Assembly: GCA_016721425.1 (NCBI GenBank)
Contig: JADKID010000008.1
Span: 1 to 64,000, forward strand
Direction: 5' to 3'
DNA length: 64,000 nucleotides
Source of the DNA: Bryobacterales bacterium
Lineage (GTDB): Bacteria; Acidobacteriota; Terriglobia; Bryobacterales; Bryobacteraceae
Position numbers and translations under genes: made by a program. The notes under the pieces are model-generated. The model ran no database searches. It was not told where the DNA came from and was given only the letters and a program-made list of their open reading frames with translations. Positions 47,993 through 57,192 of this stretch are shown here, piece after piece (the stretch's first letter is position 1; every line of letters begins with the position of its first letter).

Positions 47993-50308
47993 GTGCCATT
48001 GAGATTGATGCTGTCGCTCCTGATTGCCGCCGTTCTGCCCGCCGGTGCCGCGGTCTCCACGCTGCATCCGCGAATCTACGTGAGGAACGATGCGTCACGG
48101 ACCGGCGCCGGGCTCACAGTAGCCCAACTGCGCGCCCGCATGCAGGACGCCGCGTACGCGCGATGGCGGGGCCCTGTTGGTACGCGCGGTCCGGCGGCTG
48201 CCGTGGAGCACGCCGCGCGGTATCTGGAGACGGGCGATGGGGCGGAACTGGCAGAGGTGCGGAGCCTACTCACCACGCAGACGTACTCGTATCAGAAGAA
48301 CGACGTGGGCGGCTTTCTGGCCGGCGCCGAGATGGCCATCGCGCTGGATTGGGTCTATGACGGCCTGACGCAAGAAGAGCGCAGGGCGGCGATGGCGAAT
48401 ATCGTGACCACAGCCGATAGCTCGCTGCAGTTCCTGCTCACCGGGCAGCCGGACATCAATCACAACTACACGTACATGGCGCTCAACGCGGTGGCGGTGT
48501 GCGGGTTGGTACTGAGCGGGGAGGGCGAGCCATACGGAACCAAGGCGAAGGAATATCTTTCGCTGGCGCAGAAGTTCCTGGAGGCGCCGGGCATGGTTTT
48601 CGACACGTGGAACGCACGGGAGGGCGCGTGGGGCGAGGGCAGCCACTACACGTTTCACGAGACGCTGCGGACGCTGATCCTCACGCTGCAGGCCTACCGG
48701 AGTGCCTCAGACACGGACTACTTCCCGGGGATCCGGCGGGAGCATGGCTCGTTCATCAGCAAAGCGGGCCGTTTCCTGATTGCCTGTACGCGACCCGACA
48801 TGACCTTTGAGCGCACGGGCGACACGTTGGCCTCCCGGGCTGTGGCATCGCTCACTGTGCCGTTGACGGTGGAGATGCTGGCGGCGGGCACGGACGATGC
48901 CGCCGAGAGTGCGAGACTGCGCTCGTTCTCCCGCGCGCTGATCGATGCGTACGGACTCAAGGCAATGCACGCGGAGTATGGCTGGGGGATGCGAATTTTC
49001 CACGACCCACGGGCGAGCCTGGAGCCCTCCTACACAACGCTGCCGCGCTTCCAGCGACTGGGAGCCGGAACGTATGAACAATTCACGCTGCGCAGCGGCT
49101 GGGTCCCGGACAGCGCCATGGTGACGATCGTGGCCGGAGACCACTACACCGATCACCAGCATTTCGACAAAGGCCAGTTCCTGATCTACCGGAACGGCGG
49201 CCTGGCGATCGACAGCGGCGCGTATTCGGGGATGTATCAACCCGGCAAGCACGCCAACGAGTATGCACCCAGGACGCTGGCGCACAACTGCCTGCTAGTC
49301 TACGACGCAGCCCAGCAGATGCCGAAGGGCTATGACAATGATGGCGGACAAACGATCCTCCGCGGTAAGCAGCATCACGGCGACTGGCCCACTTATCTGG
49401 CGCATCGCGACGCGGAAGGATTGCACACGGCGCAGGTGGAGGCCAGCGATCTGCAGCAAGACCGGTACGCCTACATTCGCGTGAATCTGAGCAGCGCCTA
49501 CGGCGGCCGGGTGGAGCGCTATGACCGGCAGTTCGCTTACGTGCCGGGGGCGGGGCTGCTGGTTGTCTTCGACCGCGTCTCCAGCACCCTGGCCTTGGCC
49601 GAGAAGCGGTGGCTGCTGCACTTTCAGGATCCGCCGTCGGTAGACGGCCGGCTGGCGCCAGCCGGTGTCGAGAGTTATCCGGGCGGGAGCGTGACGGCGG
49701 TGCGGCATCGAGGCTCGCTGGAGTTGGGCGGCCCGCCCGTGCGGTACGATGGCACGCTCTCCGTGGAGACTTTATTGCCGGTGGAGCGCACGATCACCAC
49801 GGTGGGCGGCGAGGGCTTCGAGTTCTACAGCCGGTTCCTGGAGAAGAACTACCCGGTGGCCGATGCGCGCGTGACCGCCAGCATCCGGGAATCCGGGGCC
49901 TGGCGGATGGAAGTGGCGCCTGAGAAGAAGGCGCGCGACGATCAGTTTCTAAACGTGCTCCAGTTCCCTGCCCCGGCAGACGGGGCGGGCCGGCAGGCGT
50001 CTCTGGTGCGCGATACGGCCGGTGGCGCGACGGGAGTGCATGTGCAGCGGGACGGGCGCGCCGAGGTTGTCCTGTTCTCCTCCGCGGCCTCCGGCGGGCC
50101 GATCACCTTGCCCCTGGAGTATCGTGTCACGACGTCATCGGCGGCGTCGCATCTGTTGACGGAACTGCCGCCGTCGGCAGAAGTGCTGATCCGGATCAAC
50201 GGCGGGGCGGCGATGCGGCGCCATGTGAATGGACAAGGCGTACTGCAATTCGACGACGCAGGCCGCGGCGCGCGCGTCGTCACCGTCAGGTTGGCAGCGA
50301 GGCAGTAG
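47993..50308 (+). CDS. Heparinase II/III-like polysaccharide lyase, secreted
   Basis: GTG 47993 follows GGAG by seven bases and gives a clear signal peptide (PLRLMLSLLIAAVLPAGAAV); an ATG at 47885 in the same frame has a poorly spaced ribosome binding site. The 771-residue product has an alpha/alpha-toroid half (VGGFLAGAEMAIALDWVYDG, then INHNYTYMALNAVAVCG and GAWGEGSHYTFHETLRTL) and a beta-sandwich half starting with AGDHYTDHQHFDKGQFLIYR, the classic Hepar_II_III signature. Such enzymes cleave uronic-acid-containing glycans by beta-elimination. The substrate is not deducible. The gene lies 138 bases after the fucosidase on the same strand, so they may be co-expressed. Confidence 0.82.
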   Translation: MPLRLMLSLLIAAVLPAGAAVSTLHPRIYVRNDASRTGAGLTVAQLRARMQDAAYARWRGPVGTRGPAAAVEHAARYLETGDGAELAEVRSLLTTQTYSYQKNDVGGFLAGAEMAIALDWVYDGLTQEERRAAMANIVTTADSSLQFLLTGQPDINHNYTYMALNAVAVCGLVLSGEGEPYGTKAKEYLSLAQKFLEAPGMVFDTWNAREGAWGEGSHYTFHETLRTLILTLQAYRSASDTDYFPGIRREHGSFISKAGRFLIACTRPDMTFERTGDTLASRAVASLTVPLTVEMLAAGTDDAAESARLRSFSRALIDAYGLKAMHAEYGWGMRIFHDPRASLEPSYTTLPRFQRLGAGTYEQFTLRSGWVPDSAMVTIVAGDHYTDHQHFDKGQFLIYRNGGLAIDSGAYSGMYQPGKHANEYAPRTLAHNCLLVYDAAQQMPKGYDNDGGQTILRGKQHHGDWPTYLAHRDAEGLHTAQVEASDLQQDRYAYIRVNLSSAYGGRVERYDRQFAYVPGAGLLVVFDRVSSTLALAEKRWLLHFQDPPSVDGRLAPAGVESYPGGSVTAVRHRGSLELGGPPVRYDGTLSVETLLPVERTITTVGGEGFEFYSRFLEKNYPVADARVTASIRESGAWRMEVAPEKKARDDQFLNVLQFPAPADGAGRQASLVRDTAGGATGVHVQRDGRAEVVLFSSAASGGPITLPLEYRVTTSSAASHLLTELPPSAEVLIRINGGAAMRRHVNGQGVLQFDDAGRGARVVTVRLAARQ

Positions 50309-50310
50309 AC

Positions 50311-52299
50311 CTACTGGCGGGGCCGTTTGCACTCGAGGATGATTGCCTCATTGAGGACCTGCGCACCGTCGGGAACGTCGATCGTGTAGGTGCCCGCCGT
50401 TGCGCCCGCGGAGACCACCTGGGTGAAGCTCTTCGCTGCGCCCTGCTCTTTCCAGAGGTGGCTGATATGCAGCGGCGAGGCGCCGCCCGGGGCCTGCGTC
50501 TCCAGTGCGAGCCGGACCTGATCCAGCGCCAGATCCTGAACCCGGTAGCGGACGTAGATCTCGCGGCTGGCGGGCACTGCCACGTGACGATCCGCCTCGG
50601 GCCAGCGCAGAAGGCGCTCCTCCTTGCGGCCATCCAGCCATTTCAAGTTGGGATCGTAAGCCCAGATGGTTTCGAATGGCCCATCCGGCGATTTACTCCA
50701 AGCGATCGAGGCGGCGGGCTGTTTTGCTGCCACCGGCGCCACCGGGCGAGTCTCGGCCGTGAACTTATCGGGAGCAATACCGCGTGTCAGATCCAGAAAC
50801 CGGCCCCCTGCGTCGATGCCGACCACTGCCCCGCCGCCGGTGCCCGTCAGGCGGAAGACAAACTCCGCCGCGCCCGGACCGGCAGGCAGCCAGAACCCTT
50901 GTGCGCCATCGGTGACGAAGTTGGCGTTGTCGGCGCGATAGGCGACCTGGCGCAGCAGGGACGGGTCGATGGAGAGTTCGCGGCGCAGCTTGGATGCGCC
51001 CGCCGCATAGACCAGCTCGTTGCGGCCGGCCTTCAACTCTGGCAGCGAGCGCGGATTCACCTGGATCCGCGTGCGCAGCAGGAGATCCTCCGCGCGCACC
51101 TGGGGCGCGCGAGTGACCTTCAGCAGGTAGCCATAGGCGCCGGAGACATTCGTGCGGCGGCCGTGGGCGCTGCGGGTGAGCACAGCCGGCTCTGTGCGCC
51201 ATGGCCCGGCGTGCGGCCCGCGCAAGGTGGCTGCGGTGGCCCAGGTGCGCCCGTTGTCTGTGGATGTGGAGAGCTGGATGGACTGTGCGGCAGACTCCAT
51301 CGTCAGGTTGAGTTGGAACTCGGCGTCGATGACGACATAGGGGCTGTGCACCTCATAGACTGCCTCCGCTTCGCTGGAGACGAGTGGACGGTACTCCAGC
51401 GCACCAGTCGCCCAACGCCGTGCGTCCTTCTGGCTCTTCGGACCGTCCTCGGTGCGGATGGCGTAGGTCCGGATCTCCTGCGGAAACTCCGCCCACTCCT
51501 TGCCTTGCCACTTGTAGGGCAGATAGTACGCGCCTTCGGTCTCCGGCTTGAAATAGCGGATGAGACGCTCGCCGGGGCGCAGCACAAAGTCCATGGTGTG
51601 TCCGCCGGGAGAGCGTTCGTACGGGAACAGGTGATTGTCGCCAGTGGTGGTGAAGGCGCTGGCCAGATCCGGGATGGCCGCGGCCTGCACATCGGCGGGA
51701 TACCAGGGATCGGATGTGCGCGTGATATCCGCCTTGGTCGGCGTCAACAGCTTGCCGGTCATGATGACGGGATCAGTTTCCAGATCGTGCACGGAGGCGA
51801 CGGCCGAACTGCGGGCGGGCCCGCGGCCGGTAGTGTTGTAGCCCATCATGTCGGAATCGAAGTGGTGGTAGCTGCCGTCGTAGAAAACCTCGGCCACGGT
51901 GTGCCCGGAAAGGAACCACACGCGGGCATCCTCAAATCCGCCGGCCTTCCAGACAGACTCTAGCAGCGGCGCGATGTGATAGCACAGGCCGAATCCGTAG
52001 CTATTGAGCAGCTTCAGCGGATCCAGTACTTCGCCAGCCGGCTCCTCGTAAGCCCAACCGGCAATGTGATACCAGAAGCCTGGCTTCACGAAACGGCCAT
52101 CTGTCAGGAAGAAGCGCCACACGGCCTCTGCGCGCTCCCGCGGAGTGTGTGCATTGGCCTGCCGGTAGATGCCCTGCGCCAGACGGTGGAGCTCGGTGGT
52201 ATCCGGTTGATCTTTCGTCAGCACGCGCGGCGAATACACCTGCCCGTGCAGCTGCAGAGTCGCCACGATGCTGAGAATGAGCGGGAGGGCAAACCTCAT
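50311..52299 (-). CDS. Secreted transglutaminase-fold protein with C-terminal beta domains
   Basis: The 662-residue protein begins at ATG 52299 with a signal peptide (MRFALPLILSIVATLQLHG). A transglutaminase-like core follows: YGFGLCYHIAPLLESVWKAG with Cys 106, VWFLSGHTVAEVFYDG with His 133 and HHFDSD with Asp 148, a plausible Cys-His-Asp triad. The remaining 500 residues are beta-rich with repeated motif-poor modules. In secreted glycan loci such proteins may be peptidases, amidases or lyase partners rather than cross-linking enzymes. It is convergent with the heparinase gene (two-base gap) and divergent from the URO-D gene. Confidence 0.65.
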   Translation of the reverse strand: MRFALPLILSIVATLQLHGQVYSPRVLTKDQPDTTELHRLAQGIYRQANAHTPRERAEAVWRFFLTDGRFVKPGFWYHIAGWAYEEPAGEVLDPLKLLNSYGFGLCYHIAPLLESVWKAGGFEDARVWFLSGHTVAEVFYDGSYHHFDSDMMGYNTTGRGPARSSAVASVHDLETDPVIMTGKLLTPTKADITRTSDPWYPADVQAAAIPDLASAFTTTGDNHLFPYERSPGGHTMDFVLRPGERLIRYFKPETEGAYYLPYKWQGKEWAEFPQEIRTYAIRTEDGPKSQKDARRWATGALEYRPLVSSEAEAVYEVHSPYVVIDAEFQLNLTMESAAQSIQLSTSTDNGRTWATAATLRGPHAGPWRTEPAVLTRSAHGRRTNVSGAYGYLLKVTRAPQVRAEDLLLRTRIQVNPRSLPELKAGRNELVYAAGASKLRRELSIDPSLLRQVAYRADNANFVTDGAQGFWLPAGPGAAEFVFRLTGTGGGAVVGIDAGGRFLDLTRGIAPDKFTAETRPVAPVAAKQPAASIAWSKSPDGPFETIWAYDPNLKWLDGRKEERLLRWPEADRHVAVPASREIYVRYRVQDLALDQVRLALETQAPGGASPLHISHLWKEQGAAKSFTQVVSAGATAGTYTIDVPDGAQVLNEAIILECKRPRQ

Positions 52300-52354
52300 A
52301 GGGTTGGCGCTACGCTGGGACTTGCTGGATCGTTGACAACGCATGAGGAGCTCC

Positions 52355-53380
52355 ATGAATAGCCGTGAACGTGTTTTCGCACTGCTCGCCGGGCAGCCGG
52401 TGGACCGCCTCCCGTTGATGCCGATGACAATGATGTTCGCAGCCGATCAGACCGGTGTGCCGTACGGCAGATATGCCTTGGAGCACGACTTGCTGGTACA
52501 GGCCCAACTGGCCACGGCGGAGCGTTTTGCCTTCGATCATGTCTCGACGATCACGGAAACGCGGGAGGCGCGCGACTGCGGCGCGACGATCCGGTATTTC
52601 GAGAATCAGCCCTACGCCATCGACGAATCGCAGGCGCGGCTGAGCGAGAAGAGTGAGTTGCGCGGGATGGTTTGTCCGGACCCGGAATCGGCGCCGGCCA
52701 TGCGGGACCGCTTGCAGGCGATCCGGCAACTGAAGCAGGCCGTCGGGACGTCGAAGGTGATTGAGGGCTGGGTGGAGGGTCCTTGTGGCGCGGCGGCCGA
52801 TCTGCGCGGGATCAACACGCTCATGCTGGACTTTCACGACGATCCGGCCTTCGTGCGGGACCTCTTCGATTTCGTGCTGGAGCTGGGTTTGCGCTTCGCC
52901 CGCGCCCAAGTGGAGGCGGGCGCTGATCTGATCGGCGTGGGCGATCCGGCGACGTCGTTGACCGGCCCACGGATCTACCGGGATCTGATTTGGCACTGGC
53001 ACAAGCGGCTGGTGGACGGCCTGCACGCGATGGGTGCGAAGATGCGCCTGCACATCTGCGGCAACACGCGGACCATTCTCGGCGACATTGCCCTGCTGGG
53101 CGTGGATATCCTGGATGTCGATTCGGCCGTTTCGATGGCCGACGCCCGCGCGCGGACCGGGGCAAACCAGGTGCTGCTGGGCGGCATCGATCCGGTGCGC
53201 GTCCTGCTGAACGGCACACCGGCGGAGGTGGAGGCGGCAGTGCTGCGCTGCCGCGCCGAGGCCGGCGCGCGCTACATTGTGGGCGCGGGTTGCGAGGTGC
53301 CGCGCGGAACGCCACCGGAGAATATGGCCGTGCTGAGACAGTGCACCGGGCATCTTCCGGCTCAGCCCTTGAGCCTCTGA
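52355..53380 (+). CDS. URO-D-family methyltransferase-like protein
   Basis: The 341-residue protein starts MNSRERVFALLAGQPVDRLP at ATG 52355 behind GAGGAG. It has the uroporphyrinogen decarboxylase fold and, in place of the haem-pathway residues, motifs of the MtaA/MtbA corrinoid-methyltransferase branch: VEGPCGAAADLRG, GDPATSLTGPRIYRDL and LHICGNTRTILGDI, with the zinc-type HxC. It ends in GCEVPRGTPPENMAVL, also typical. A role in methyl transfer (for example demethylation of methoxylated compounds) is likely, but the partner corrinoid protein is not in the window. True hemE is less likely. The 3' end overlaps the hydrolase gene by 19 bases on the other strand. Confidence 0.75.
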   Translation: MNSRERVFALLAGQPVDRLPLMPMTMMFAADQTGVPYGRYALEHDLLVQAQLATAERFAFDHVSTITETREARDCGATIRYFENQPYAIDESQARLSEKSELRGMVCPDPESAPAMRDRLQAIRQLKQAVGTSKVIEGWVEGPCGAAADLRGINTLMLDFHDDPAFVRDLFDFVLELGLRFARAQVEAGADLIGVGDPATSLTGPRIYRDLIWHWHKRLVDGLHAMGAKMRLHICGNTRTILGDIALLGVDILDVDSAVSMADARARTGANQVLLGGIDPVRVLLNGTPAEVEAAVLRCRAEAGARYIVGAGCEVPRGTPPENMAVLRQCTGHLPAQPLSL

Positions 53381-54606
53381 TCAAACCACTGGAAGGCGAC
53401 CTCCTGCATCTCCACGTCGAAGATGTGCGGCACATCGAAGAAGCGCGATGTGAAGCTCGCGGGGGCGCCGGCCTTCTCGTAGATGGCGGCGAGCTTGCGG
53501 ACGGACTCTTCCATGCCGGCGAGCGGGAACAACCCGTCGCGGCGGCATTGCAGCACCAGCAAGGGCTTGGGCGCCCGTAACGCCACCACGTCGGGCAGGT
53601 CCAGGCAGCGGTGCAAGCCGGGCACGAAGTGGACGAACGAGTGCGTATCGACGTGCTTACGGATCATCGGCTTGACGGTGGACATGAATCCCACCACGCA
53701 GCCGGCGGCGATGCGATCATCGAGACCATTGAGGAACAGCGACCGCCAGCCGCCGAAGGAGACGCCGACGCAACCGATGCGTTTCGGATCCACCTCGGGC
53801 CGCGTACAGAGATAATCCACCGTGCGGATGTCGTCCCATGCCGTGATGCCCGGCCACACCTGCCCGGCGTAGGTGAGCGACTTCACCACCGTGTCTTCTT
53901 TGGCGCGGCACTTCGAATTGAGATGCTTCACGTCTTCCACTGAGTACTTGGAGCGCTCCCAGCCGAAGCGCAGATCGACGTCCTCCATCAGACGGCGCTC
54001 GCCGAAGGGGAATGCATCGATGGTGATTACGACGTAGCCGCGCCGGGCGAGTTCCGTGGCAGTGGGACGACCGGCGTAGTTCGCCTGGTGGTACACCGTC
54101 ATCGCCGGATGATTGGCGCCCATGTCGATGACTTTTTCCTTGCCGAAGATGAACATGCCGCCGTGAGAGTGGAGATCCACAATGGCCGGCGCGCGGCCCT
54201 TCAGGTTCTTCGGAATGTGCACATAGGCAGGGACTCGGAAATCGCGGGTGGTGGAGAAGATCACCTTTTCGCGAATGAACGCGCCCATGTCGCGGCGGTC
54301 CACGATTTCGGGCCGTGGATCCACCGGGTCCGGCCGTGGTCCGAGGGCCGCAAAGGCAGCCGCGCGCCCTTCGCTGCGATAGGCATCGACGGACGTGAAG
54401 CGCGGGCCGAGGAACGAATGGGTGTACTCGTTCCTGGCGGCGATGGTCTCAATCAACGGGTACAGCGATCCACTGTCGGCGCCGGCCGGAGTAGCGATCC
54501 GCGGTTGATCCGGCGGCGGCGCTGGCGCGGGTTGGGGGGCGAGCGCACCGGCCGCGGCCAGTGTCTGAAGAGCGGTTCTGCGGTTCATCTTTTCAGAAAC
54601 ATCCAT
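53362..54606 (-). CDS. Secreted alpha/beta hydrolase (dienelactone hydrolase / acetyl esterase-like)
   Basis: The 414-residue protein starts at ATG 54606 (after GAGAGGA) or at ATG 54588 (MNRRTALQTLAAAGALA), both placing a hydrophobic, twin-arginine-like signal near the N-terminus. The hydrolase core has IVDLHSHGGMFIFG, RGYVVITIDAFPFGERR and the nucleophile elbow IGCVGVSFGGWRSLFL (GxSxG), with Asp in LQCRRDGLFPLAGM and His in FFDVPHIFDVEM as the remaining triad members. Enzymes of this shape include acetyl-xylan esterases and glucuronoyl-type esterases in polysaccharide loci. The start lies inside the upstream ACT-domain gene, so translation may be coupled. Confidence 0.75.
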   Translation of the reverse strand: MDVSEKMNRRTALQTLAAAGALAPQPAPAPPPDQPRIATPAGADSGSLYPLIETIAARNEYTHSFLGPRFTSVDAYRSEGRAAAFAALGPRPDPVDPRPEIVDRRDMGAFIREKVIFSTTRDFRVPAYVHIPKNLKGRAPAIVDLHSHGGMFIFGKEKVIDMGANHPAMTVYHQANYAGRPTATELARRGYVVITIDAFPFGERRLMEDVDLRFGWERSKYSVEDVKHLNSKCRAKEDTVVKSLTYAGQVWPGITAWDDIRTVDYLCTRPEVDPKRIGCVGVSFGGWRSLFLNGLDDRIAAGCVVGFMSTVKPMIRKHVDTHSFVHFVPGLHRCLDLPDVVALRAPKPLLVLQCRRDGLFPLAGMEESVRKLAAIYEKAGAPASFTSRFFDVPHIFDVEMQEVAFQWFDQRLKG

Positions 54607-54871
54607 GTCCAGCGGTCCTCTCGACGTTCTCTTGATGGTCCACCTCGCCGGCATCGACGACATGGATCAGATTGTTGATCTTACCGAGCGCACGGCGCAA
54701 CTGTTCCGGATTCAGCTCGGCGGCGAGCGTCATGCGGGAAATGCCGGGACGGCGCGGGTCGGGCTCGACGGTGAGCGACTCGATGTTGGCGCCCAGGGCG
54801 CTGACAATGCCGACCACGCGCATCAGCGCCCCCGGCTTGTCCTCCAACGAGACTTGGATCACCTGTCGCAT
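54593..54871 (-). CDS. ACT-domain protein (92 aa)
   Basis: A short protein made of a single ACT domain: MRQVIQVSLEDKPGALMRVV, then VSALGANIESLTVEPDPRRP and SRMTLAAELNPEQLRRALGK. It resembles the first half of acetolactate synthase small subunit IlvH/IlvN, which binds valine and controls branched-chain amino acid synthesis, but no catalytic-subunit gene is nearby. It could be a stand-alone amino acid sensor. It lies 26 bases after the GH36 gene and its end overlaps the hydrolase start. Confidence 0.7.
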   Translation of the reverse strand: MRQVIQVSLEDKPGALMRVVGIVSALGANIESLTVEPDPRRPGISRMTLAAELNPEQLRRALGKINNLIHVVDAGEVDHQENVERTAGHGCF

Positions 54872-54897
54872 CGTGTACTCATGCCGCCAGCGGCCGG

Positions 54898-57156
54898 TCA
54901 AGGGGCGATCTCCAGAACGTCCTGACCATAGATGGGCAACTCCACCAGCAACCCGGTGTCCTGCAACCGGGCGCCAGAGACTGTGCCGTAGGATTTGCCG
55001 GTGAACAAGCCCTTCACGCGGTACTGCTTCTCTCTCATCACCCAGGGCACGTTCACCTGGCGCCGCGGTTCGCCGGCCGCGCCGCGCAGCACCACCACTG
55101 CTCCGTAGCCGCCTGCGTTCAGCTTGCCCCACCAGTGCCAGTCCGTATCCGTTGGCTCCGGCACTCCGCTGAACTGGAAGCGCTGATAGATGCCGTAGGT
55201 CTTCTGGAGCCGCTGCACCTCATCGAGGCGCTTGCGGTAGTGAGCGATGTTCGCCTCGGACAAAGTGCGGGCGTCGCCGGAAAAGCAGGATGGCACGCCC
55301 ATCAGCCAGCTGGCGATCTGGCGGTCCTGGATGTCGGAGGTCAGGCTGCCTTCGTGGTTGGTGGTGGCCGCCGCGTAGAACTCCAACGGATAGAGCGGCA
55401 GTCCGCGATGGGAGTAGAGGCGCTGCCGGGCCAGCCAGCAGCCCTGCCGCAGAGTCTCGGCGTGTTCGGCGGCGGAGATCGGGCGGCCGCGGAACTCGCG
55501 CGCGATGTCGGAGCCGAGGCACTCGTTTGGCGGGATGTGATAGCGGGCCGTGTGCTTGAGCGCGGCGAGATCGGCCGGCACGCCGGGCGTACCCCAGTAG
55601 ATCTCGTGCGTGATCTCATTGACGATCTCAGGCGCGGCCTTTCGCAGGCTCGCCTGGACGGCAAGGAGCCCGCGCAAACCGCGCAGCAAAGATTCCCTTC
55701 GGGTGCGGCTCTCATGCCCCTCGGCCAGGTCGCCGTACAGGATATTGGAGAAATCCTGCTTGAAGTAGCGGACACCGTAGCGCCGCGCGGTGGCGACGAG
55801 ATCGCTCACGTAGTAGTCGCGCCACGGCGAGGTGAAGCTCATGGCGAGGCCGGGCAGTTGGGGACTCCGAATGAGCTCCGGCAGGATTCGTGAATCCGGC
55901 ATGTCGCGCAGATCCCTCGAATCGCGGTCGCGGAAGCAGGAGACCCACAGGCCGAGCGCCATGCCCTGGGAGCGAATGAACTCCGACGTGGCCGCGAAAT
56001 CAGGGAACTTGGCGGTGTCCACTTGCGTGCCGAGCCGGCCCTTCTGCCAGCCGTCGTCGAGCAGCATCTCCGTGAAGCCGGCGCGAGATGCGATGCCGGC
56101 CAGTTGCCGCACCAGCGGGTCGTCGATCTTGTCGTAGAAGTAGGCCCAGGTCATCCACTGCGGGCCGTGCATGGGCGCGGTGTCGGCGGCGATGCCGATG
56201 TGACGGCGGACGAACGCCAGGTAGGGGCCCTCCACGGCGCGATCGAGCGGGGTGCTGACGGAAGAGACGGTCCGCTGTACGGCGCCGCTGTAGCCGAAGT
56301 AGAAGACCGGCTCGGTGGAGAACTCCTCCCCGGGACCGAGCACCCATTCAAACAGGTCCGGCGCGTACCCCAGGGCGCCCTGCGCGCCGATGGAGCGCAG
56401 CGCCGAGGGGACTTCGCTGGCGGCGATGAGTCCTGCCGCGGCGCCGGGCGCTTCGAATGCCACGACGCTCGGCTGCACCCCGAAGAGCCCTACGGCCAGG
56501 GGTTTGCTGGTCAATGGACTGAGCTGGAGATCGTCGATGACCAGACGGCTGAGCCTGAGCCATTGGCCGCTGCCGTTGCGAAGGGTGACGAACTTGCGGA
56601 CGGCCGGGAATCCATCGTGAACATCGTAGTTCTGCTCGATGGCAACGCCGGCGAGGACCGGATCACCCGTCAGCTCCGTGCGAATGGACAGGCGGGTCAC
56701 GCCGGGCGATGGCTGCGTGATGGCAGTAACGGGCTTGCCCGCGTACGTCGCCCACGATCCGGCCGTGAGGGTGCGCGTGTCGATCCAAACCGGAGCATCC
56801 GGCCGGGCGTCGTCGTAGCGCGCAGGATCAAAGGCGTCGCCGCGCCAGCGCGCACCCTTGGTCCCGGAGAAATCGTGCGACTCCAGAGTCTCGCCGGCAC
56901 GCAAGCCGCGCGGGGCACGATTGGATTTCTCCCTGGCAATAGAGACCGAGAACTCGCGCGCCGGTGCGGCCAGCAGTTCGCGCCCGGCCACAGCTAGGCT
57001 CACCGTTTGCACGTTGCCGGCTTTGAACTGGATGACGCGTTGCAGGGACTGCGACTGAAGCACGGCTCGGTCCGCGGTGACCGTAATTTGGGCGAGCAGG
57101 AGCGCCTGCGCAACAACAGAGAGGAGTGCGATGCGGGTCATGTTTCTCGTCAGCAT
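54898..57156 (-). CDS. GH36-like alpha-galactosidase, secreted
   Basis: The 752-residue protein has a signal peptide (MTRIALLSVVAQALLLAQ; start at 57156 or 57141). An N-terminal beta-supersandwich of about 300 residues precedes a TIM barrel with TEMLLDDGWQKGRLGTQVD, LGLWVSCF and RYGVRYFKQDFSNILYGDLA, whose Asp near residue 470 matches the GH36/GH27 clan-D nucleophile. TPGVPADLAALKHTARYH and LTSDIQDRQIASWLM follow, and a C-terminal beta domain ends the protein. It should cleave terminal alpha-galactose from periplasmic oligosaccharides. Clan D is clear, GH36 likely; the W usually seen before the nucleophile (KWD) is Q here. Confidence 0.78.
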   Translation of the reverse strand: MLTRNMTRIALLSVVAQALLLAQITVTADRAVLQSQSLQRVIQFKAGNVQTVSLAVAGRELLAAPAREFSVSIAREKSNRAPRGLRAGETLESHDFSGTKGARWRGDAFDPARYDDARPDAPVWIDTRTLTAGSWATYAGKPVTAITQPSPGVTRLSIRTELTGDPVLAGVAIEQNYDVHDGFPAVRKFVTLRNGSGQWLRLSRLVIDDLQLSPLTSKPLAVGLFGVQPSVVAFEAPGAAAGLIAASEVPSALRSIGAQGALGYAPDLFEWVLGPGEEFSTEPVFYFGYSGAVQRTVSSVSTPLDRAVEGPYLAFVRRHIGIAADTAPMHGPQWMTWAYFYDKIDDPLVRQLAGIASRAGFTEMLLDDGWQKGRLGTQVDTAKFPDFAATSEFIRSQGMALGLWVSCFRDRDSRDLRDMPDSRILPELIRSPQLPGLAMSFTSPWRDYYVSDLVATARRYGVRYFKQDFSNILYGDLAEGHESRTRRESLLRGLRGLLAVQASLRKAAPEIVNEITHEIYWGTPGVPADLAALKHTARYHIPPNECLGSDIAREFRGRPISAAEHAETLRQGCWLARQRLYSHRGLPLYPLEFYAAATTNHEGSLTSDIQDRQIASWLMGVPSCFSGDARTLSEANIAHYRKRLDEVQRLQKTYGIYQRFQFSGVPEPTDTDWHWWGKLNAGGYGAVVVLRGAAGEPRRQVNVPWVMREKQYRVKGLFTGKSYGTVSGARLQDTGLLVELPIYGQDVLEIAP

Positions 57157-57192
57157 ACCGGCTTGCCTCGCAGTGTTCGCATGTCAATCCGC

